Shown: in pieces, positions 58,427 to 64,000 of the stretch | Position numbering within the stretch: position 1 is the first letter of the stretch | Layout: each line of letters starts with the position of its first letter | Assembly (NCBI RefSeq): GCF_963082655.1 | Contig: NC_081554.1 | Location: 65,594,518-65,658,517, forward strand | Direction: 5' to 3' | From: Stomoxys calcitrans | Taxonomy: Eukaryota; Arthropoda; Insecta; Diptera; Muscidae | Length of the DNA: 64,000 nucleotides | Notes under the pieces: model-generated | Databases searched by the model: none | What the model saw: only the letters and a program-made list of their open reading frames with translations | Told to the model about the DNA's origin: nothing | Position numbers and translations under genes: made by a program

Positions 58427-58757
58427 CTGCCTGAAATTTTTAATGTGGTGCTTTGTTATGTCTTCCAACAAAAGTGCCAAGTATAGTGTAATCGGTTAAT
58501 AACCTGATGTTGCTCGCGTATAACCCATTTCCCGATCTGACTACTTCAGCCTCGAGAGGGAGCACTTATTATTAAATTTGGCTCGTGGAATTTTGTTATG
58601 ACTCTTTCAGCTATGGCATGTACGCTACTTTACTTGATAAAGCTGCTTTGAAAAAGTCATGCAAAAGAACTTGTCAAGTGCTATCCATAGTATATAGGAT
58701 ATATGAGATTCGGCCAGTACGAACTTTTCGTCCTTTCACTTCGTTTTGTTGTAATTG
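58427..58757 (-). mobile_element. Decayed DINE-like copy
   Basis: TAATCGGTTAATAACCTGAT and CCCGATCTGACTACTTCAGC are internal-unit remnants. AGATTCGGCCAGTACGAACT at about 58706 is the decayed 5' palindrome in reverse. Confidence 0.65.
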
Positions 58758-59640
58758 GAAAATATTTTTCTCAATTAAATGTGTTTAATTTAGTGGTTTT
58801 AGAAATGTATTTAATGCTTTACATTAATGCCTTAAATGCTTTGCATACTCTCCAGTAATTGCCTTCATCCATATATCTATTCACAGTCATCCCACTTGTA
58901 TTCTCTAAGAACTTCTAATTGACTTTAAGAAGATTAAGCTGGCGAAATGTGTTGCCTTTCCAAAATCCCAAATTTCAACAAGCCTACAATTGTTCTCTGC
59001 CAAATACAATTGCATCCTAAGTTTACTCCTAATTAGACTTCATTTCAAGTATTTTATGTCCTCCCTGCAACAAAAGAGTAGAAGCAGTTTGGGTTTGAGT
59101 GTAATTTTTGGGGGCTAGTTTTGTGTAATAATATTTTATTAGCCATTTCATTAGTGTAACACTGCGAATGTAGATAATGAAGGTAGAAAATAACAATAAA
59201 AACACAAAATACGAACAAACCAAAAAAGTACCCACAATTTATTACAGTCATATAATATCCCTGAAGTTCACGGCTTACAGATTTCATAATGGTCAGGGCC
59301 ATTTGCTTGGTGGCTCATTGGTGTGGTAAGAAGGTGTGCCCTTTAAGGTTTTCACCATGAGTAGAAAATCGAGTTGGTCCATATGACACCAAGCACGTAT
59401 GCCTCCCTTGTATCTCAATGTAGGACAAATTTATGGCAATTCACCTTTGCAGTAGGTTTGGTAATGCAAGTGATATAACCCAAATAAAGATTTTATATTT
59501 TTCCAGAGACGTAGCAATGAGTTGGGGAAAGGAAAATTTTTTTCTGAATTTTATAATACAACCAAATTTTCTATGAGAATTGATAATAATTTGAAGAAAA
59601 AATGGTCATAAAAATTAAATTCAGCCAAAATTTTGTATAG
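58758..59640. other. No gene seen
   Basis: AT-rich DNA. The minus-strand frames at 59029-59302 overlap in different frames and match nothing known to me. Confidence 0.4.
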
Positions 59641-59840
59641 AAATGAACCTTTTAAATGAAAGGTATTTCAAAGTGAAGTACGAATATAGCATTAAAATTT
59701 GGGCCGAAGTGTCTAGGAAGTACGAGTGGGTGCCACAGGAGGGCGTTTTATTGCCATTGACCACCATAAATAACCCATTATGGATGCTGACTGAAGATAC
59801 CTTTAAAGGATGATGATCCTAATCAGCTATGGTTGGATGG
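59641..59840 (+). mobile_element. Helitron-like unit plus LINE RT fragment
   Basis: AAATGAAAGGTATTTCAAAG and AAGTACGAATATAGC match the repeat unit of the element at 40498. From about 59725, GTGCCACAGGAGGGCGTTTT encodes VPQEGVLLPL (RT box B, normally PQGG), followed by TTINNPLWMLTE, from the LINE family at 46930. Confidence 0.55.
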
Positions 59841-59886
59841 AGATGGCATGGTTTGGTTAGGTTAGGTTTAAGAGACAGTCTTCCAT
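59841..59886 (-). mobile_element. CCTAA-type LINE tail
   Basis: TTGGTTAGGTTAGGTTTAAG is the reversed 3' tail (TTAAACCTAACCTAACC) of the LINE occupying 60132-62575. The body continues on the other side of a SINE. Confidence 0.65.
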
Positions 59887-60131
59887 CGATGTCCTCACAA
59901 AATGCAAATTTGCCCATGATCATTCCATCAAGGAACTGGGGCAAACTTCTCACATATCAATGAGTGCTGTCCGATTCAATCTTAAGCTCAATGATAAGGG
60001 ACCTCCTTTTTATAGCCGAGTCCGAACGGCGTGCCGCTGAGCGACATCTCTTCGGGGAGAAGGTTTTAAATGGCTAAATACCTCACATATGTCGCTAGCA
60101 TTAGAAGGGGATAACCACCGATGTCCTCACA
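59887..60131 (-). mobile_element. 5'-truncated SINE with 13-bp target duplication
   Basis: The SINE body occupies 59900-60118. It lacks the tRNA head and starts at ACCACCG on its 5' side. CGATGTCCTCACA occurs at 59887-59899 and 60119-60131 as a perfect duplication. It interrupts the 3' end of a LINE. 5' truncation with a target duplication is typical of target-primed insertion. Confidence 0.93.
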
Positions 60132-62575
60132 GCTTCTGCAAAAGTCGTTGCTGATATCCTCCACTCTGTCAGCGTTTACAATTCCCTGGGATATCTCTGT
60201 GGCCCGTCACCCAGAACAGGTGAATTTTGAACGGTTCAGCCATCTCGTTGAGAGATCTGCGACAGTCGAGGGCGGTTTTTTGGATTTAAAAATACGTTCT
60301 CCAGGGATTTAATGGCTGCCTGGCTGTCTAAGAATATATGCATGCCGATCTCGTAATGGCATTATATCTTAGTCATTCCACCACTTCCTTAATTGCAAGG
60401 ATCTCCGCTTGATACACACTACAGTGGTTGGGTATCCTACACCCCAAAACCCATCCGTATATAAGTCTATGTAACTTCTGTTACCACGGATATCGTAGTT
60501 CCAATCTGTTCTGTCAGGAACTGTGGTACTGTACTTTTTATCAAAAAGCGGTTCAGGTAGGGTATAATCTACACTGCCTGCAACATAGGATATTGTATCA
60601 AGGATAACACAGTGTCCGTTGCCGCCACATGACCAATGAGAAAGCTCTCTTAACCTCACGGCAGTGGTCGCTGCAATTTGGGTAGCCACAATGTTCAGAG
60701 GCATAAGATGTAGCATTAAATTCAGTGCACCAGATGGTATCGTCCTCAGTGCGGTTGTGATGCCCAAACAAACCATCCTTTGGATCTGGTTAAGTATTGA
60801 GCAGTAGGTGGACTTTTGTGGCGTCGTCCACCAGACCACAACACAATGTAGCATTATATGTTTGACAACTGCAGTATATTCCCAATGCATGACACGCGGT
60901 CTAAACCCCAACTTTTGCCAATGGCTCTCTTGCAGGTGATGGATTTGAAGTTCAATTTCCTGTCCAGCAAAACACCCAAGTATTTTGCGCTTTCTGTAAA
61001 TGGAACATTCTCTCCATCTAAGGAGACAGGTTCCACTGTAGGCAACTTGTATCTCCTGCTTAAAAGAACTACTTCTGTCTTGCACTGATTTATATCTAGA
61101 CCACTTTCGGTAGCCCACTATGCTGTTGCCCGTAGAGCTTCCTGAAATATATCTCTTAGAGTGCTGGGAAACTTTCTCCTAACCGCAATTGTAACGTCAT
61201 CAGCATACGCGACCACTTTTACATCTTTTTCTTTCAGAGACAATAATATATTGTTAATGGCTATATTCGAAAGTAGAGGAGACAGTAAACCTCAGGTGTT
61301 CCTCTGCGAACCCTTCTTTTTAGGTCCACAGATCCCAAGCCAGTCCTAATGCATCTTTTAGTAAGTAAGCTGTTAATAAACTTTCTTACGGTAGAGATGA
61401 TGTCTAGAAACTCCAACTTCTTCATGATTGACGTCGGTTTTACATTACTGAATGCACCTTCAATGTCAAGAAATGCTACCATTGTGTATTCCTTGACAGC
61501 TAGAGAACCATTTATGTAGCCGACTAGGTGGTGAAGAGCTGTGTCAGTGGATATGCCGTTATTATATGCATGTTGCTGTCGCGACAGGCGATCTCCAGGG
61601 ATCTTTGCCTTAAGATATGTTTCTATCAACCTCTCAAGAGTCTTCAGCGTAAAGGATGACAGAGTAATAGGGCGAAGATCTTTCGCCTTCGTGTGGTAGG
61701 GTTTTCCTGCTTTCGGAATAAAAATTACCTTTGTGTCCCTCCATCCCGCAGATACAGCTTGTAATTCAACCGGTGATACATCATCAGGGCCTGGCGACTT
61801 AAAGTAGTCGAAACTTCTTATCGCCCAAAGGATTTTCGGCTCAGACACAAATTCCCCAATAGCCTCCGATGAATGCATACCAGTGACTACCTCTTCTGGA
61901 GCCACGTTGTCCGTTGGAGAACTTCCCGGGAAATTTGTATCGACGAGTACTTCTAGTGTTTCCTTACTTAACATTGTCAACACATTCTCTGACTTCTGAA
62001 TATACCCCAACGTAATAGGTTTCGAGGACAGATCTTCCTTAGCGTAGAGGCTTCCTCCACGGAGCTGCAGAATTCTACCCAGGATTTGTTCTGAGCCTTT
62101 CTCAGCTCGCAATTATATTATTTTTGATCAGCCTTATATATGCCCCAATCGTGTGGTGCTCTTGTGGCCTTAGCGTAGCTCCTCCAGCTCTGGGATCCAC
62201 CATGGTGGAAGCTGTTTGCACCTTGGCGTGGCACTAGGGCATGGTGACACAAGCCAGTCATTTAGCGCCTTCGTGCTCCGCTTGATCGCTATGTCTATTT
62301 CCTCCGTAGTTCCCAATTTCTTTTCTGGTCTAGAAGGGATAGACGTGCAGAATGAAATTTATCCCAATCCGCCTTTCCTCTGTTCTGCAGTATTTTCTCC
62401 AAGGCTGAAACTAATATAACGGTGATCAGAGAAGCTGTGGTCATCCAACACTTCCCAGTCATATATTTTTCCACTTATATCTTCCGATGCAAAGGTAATA
62501 TCTAGTACCTCCTGCCTGTTCCTGGTAATAAAGGTATGTTTATCCCTTTTTTTACAAATCGGAGATGGCATACAA
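60132..62575 (-). pseudogene. Long LINE copy: endonuclease end, RT and RNase H
   Basis: Reading leftwards from 62571, the APE endonuclease C-terminus appears first (RQEVLDITFAS, VLDDHSFSDHRYISF). The 283-codon frame 62112-61261 follows with SPGPDDVSPVELQ, KVIFIPKAGK, LRPITLSSFTLKTLERLI and VAFLDIEGAFSNV. After a small deletion in the PQGG box comes AYADDV at 61193-61207, an intact catalytic box. The 249-codon frame 61118-60369 mixes frames but contains GITTALRTIPSGALNLMLHL and IDLYTDG, the start of RNase H. DSQAAIK lies at about 60312-60330 and WVTGHRDIPGNC at 60181-60218. It is an I/LOA-like family with RNase H. A few frameshifts and stops make it inactive, but it is the best preserved LINE here. 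Confidence 0.85.
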
Positions 62576-62577
62576 CT

Positions 62578-62889
62578 GTGCTAGACCTAGGGATCTCAAT
62601 GTTAACCCAGAGTAAATTGGAATCTGCCTGTTAACGAGTGAGACAAAGACGGGCCATTTTGACAAATGACATATCGATTTCGATATCTGACAAAGTCAAA
62701 TACTAAGAAGTAAGCTTGGGCAAACTGATTTGGAAGTATTACATTCGGATGGGTACCTATAAGGCTGATATATGACATATGGCACTATGTAGACAGGCCG
62801 TAGGCTCAAAAAGCCGCCTGAATTCGGGGATAGTACATTGGCGCTACATCAGCATGATAAGTCTAATACTTACTTATGCCCCAGTAGTT
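62578..62889 (+). pseudogene. LINE RT C-terminal fragment (family of 46930)
   Basis: The plus strand reads ARPRDLNVNPE-stop-IGICLL, matching ARSRGLNVNPEKTEICLF at 47610. Traces of the YLGV.LD..L.WK region follow, with RQAVGSK-like coding near 62790 and THLCPSSLVD at about 62870. It is full of stops. Confidence 0.6.
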
Positions 62890-63235
62890 TGGTGGACTTT
62901 ACTTTCATACTTTATTTGGCTATGGCAGAACATTTGTTCCATTAGCCGATAGTAGAATAGCCTCGATCTTCTCATTCTAAAATCTCTGTTACCAAGTTTC
63001 AAAGTGTCTCCCACCACTTGATCTTCCATCAGGCTTTTGGTTGTCCCGGTTTGCATGTACCATAGTGTTTGCCTTCAAAAGTCTTCTTTGCTGGAGCTTC
63101 CTCTTCCATTCTGACAACATGACCTAACCGACGCAGTCGTTGTACTATGATATATGTATCTAAGCCATCGTTGTCATACAGCTCATTTTCAATTGGTGGT
63201 CTGCGATGAAGAACAAGTGCAACATAAGGATAATA
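62890..63235 (-). pseudogene. RTE-type LINE C-terminal fragment
   Basis: On the minus strand, CRMEEEAPAKKTFEGKHYGT and the preceding NDGLDTYIIVQRLRRLGHVV lie at about 63190-63050, the conserved C-terminus of RTE proteins. It then reads DQVVGDTLKLGNRDF to about 62960. Confidence 0.65.
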
Positions 63236-63404
63236 GATTCATGATATGATTTAATCCCATGGCAGCCGGTTGTGCATTCCAGATTGACCCGATGGAGTCC
63301 TTCATCGCCAAAGGCCTCAGTGTGCGTGTTCGTGCATTTTTCGTCCTGGGAGAGGCACATCCTAGAGTGGTTCCTCAGCACGCTTCTGCTCCATGGGCCT
63401 AAGC
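63236..63404. other. Unassigned coding-like patch
   Basis: The minus strand reads KCTNTHTEAFGDEGLHRVNL then ECTTGCHGIKS, which looks like LINE or retroelement coding of unknown family. Confidence 0.3.
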
Positions 63405-63533
63405 TTTTATACCCTATACCATGGATCGCATTTGTCAAGTTTTTTGCCCGGTATCTCGTTATAGGCAAACAAAGGACAATGGATCAAAATTGCCGTGCTG
63501 TTGGAGCCATATCGGGCTATGTACCGAGAACGA
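63405..63533 (+). mobile_element. DINE-like 5' fragment without its palindrome
   Basis: TATACCCTATACCATGGATC, TTTGTCAAGTTTTTTGCCCG and TATAGGCAAACAAAGGACAA match the early part of other copies. The preceding palindrome is absent. Confidence 0.7.
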
Positions 63534-63787
63534 CCGCCTCCCATTTCACCTGAAGAAATTGTTCTCCCACAGCACACCAGAGTAGTTCTGGTTCAATTAT
63601 GATCCGGCAGATTCAACCGCCTCAATTCCTACAAAGCAAAAATTGATGTCAAAAAGCAGGATGTGTGTCCCGTTTATAACCAGGGACCACACGACACACG
63701 TCATCATCTTTTTAACTGCCCAGCCAGACCCGCCTCGACTCAAACCGAGATCCATCTGGACGCACCTCACCTTAGTCAAAGCTAGAG
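63534..63787 (+). pseudogene. Jockey-like LINE ORF2 C-terminal fragment
   Basis: The plus strand reads LPQHTRVVLVQL-stop-SGRFNRLNSYKAKIDVKKQD then VCPVYNQGPHDT and HHLFNCPARPAS, ending LDAPHLSQS-stop at 63783. This is the C-terminal Cys/His motif of Jockey-type LINEs, where the second Cys (normally CPAC or CPVC) is Tyr. The minus-strand frame over the same region is a shadow. Confidence 0.75.
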
Positions 63788-63848
63788 GACAGTCGGCCTG
63801 GGGGTCTACATTGAGAACCTAAGGACTGAGATTTGCTAATTTGCTTGA
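63788..63848 (+). pseudogene. LINE RNase H scrap
   Basis: GGCCTGGGGGTCTACATTGA encodes GLGVYIENLRTEIC, matching 48352-48395 (GGCCTGGGGTCTACATC) in the larger LINE. Confidence 0.5.
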
Positions 63849-64000
63849 CAACATTCCATTATGAACCAGGAGCAAATTTGGCACATATCAATGAGTGCAG
63901 TTCTATTCAAGTTTGAGCTCCTTTTTACAGCCGAATGGCGTACAAAAGTTTTTACAGGGCTTCTATGCATAGCATAATACCTCACAGATGTCTCTAGCAA
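63849..64000 (-). mobile_element. SINE, cut by the window edge
   Basis: CACATATCAATGAGTGCAGT at about 63874 and CCTCACAGATGTCTCTAGCA at the end match the SINE body in reverse. The head lies beyond the window. Confidence 0.75.

Overview
The window looks like repeat-rich intergenic DNA of a higher (calyptrate, muscid-like) fly. It is AT-rich and eukaryotic, and no host protein-coding gene, rRNA gene or stand-alone tRNA gene could be supported. The assignment to a muscid-type fly is inferred from the repeat types: DINE-1-like elements with the GTCC/GTCTGT block, several LINE lineages, DD41D (rosa-like) and DD34D mariners, and a tRNA-derived SINE. Most open frames are decayed transposon proteins, their antisense shadows, or frames kept open by tandem repeats whose period divides by three.

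Layout. 1-1640: a TATA-box stretch followed by two related tandem arrays with 55-bp and 49-bp units. 2460-4880: a broken R1-like LINE (ORF1 plus ORF2 C-terminus) with an RTE 5' leader in the middle. 4884-6281: DINE fragments and a SINE. 8325-10775: RTE LINE (leader, endonuclease, start of RT) joined to the 3' end of another LINE. 10775-11870: DD41D mariner. 12920-15905: a minus-strand LINE split by a DINE element and a SINE. 15936-20205: DINE-like elements, one nested in another, plus a hairpin-rich segment. 20815-22800: DINE fragment, two mariner relics and an R1-like LINE piece. 23454-26523: two DINE elements fused head to tail. 27406-29994: mariner end, LINE RNase H relic, DINE array and a compact DINE copy. 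30990-32411 and 35060-36660: minus-strand RTE copies, the second carrying a 235-bp mariner-type MITE in a reconstructable TA site. 36670-38104: 5'-truncated DD41D mariner joined to a second-family DINE. 39655-42014: DINE plus a Helitron-like element. 42440-43875: RTE, DINE end and mariner relic. 44853-46850: second-family DINE with a long (AT)n tract, then another DD41D mariner. 46930-49380: LINE with RT and RNase H. 49568-51580: DINE with an embedded satellite carrying perfect stem-loops. 52376-58757: further DINE copies, a palindromic repeat tract, RTE pieces and a full-length SINE with a perfect 10-bp target duplication. 59640-64000: a long minus-strand LINE split by a SINE with a 13-bp target duplication, then LINE fragments (including a Jockey-like C-terminus), a DINE end and a SINE at the edge.

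Nothing here works as an operon or pathway. The main content is transposon biology. DINE-like elements make up about a third of the window (roughly 21 kb by my tally). They share a ~153-bp internal period across subfamilies. Their subterminal inverted repeats appear to covary between the two ends, and a 5' palindrome keeps its arms while its centre base varies. These sequence-level regularities are the most interesting signals, and all of them can be checked computationally.
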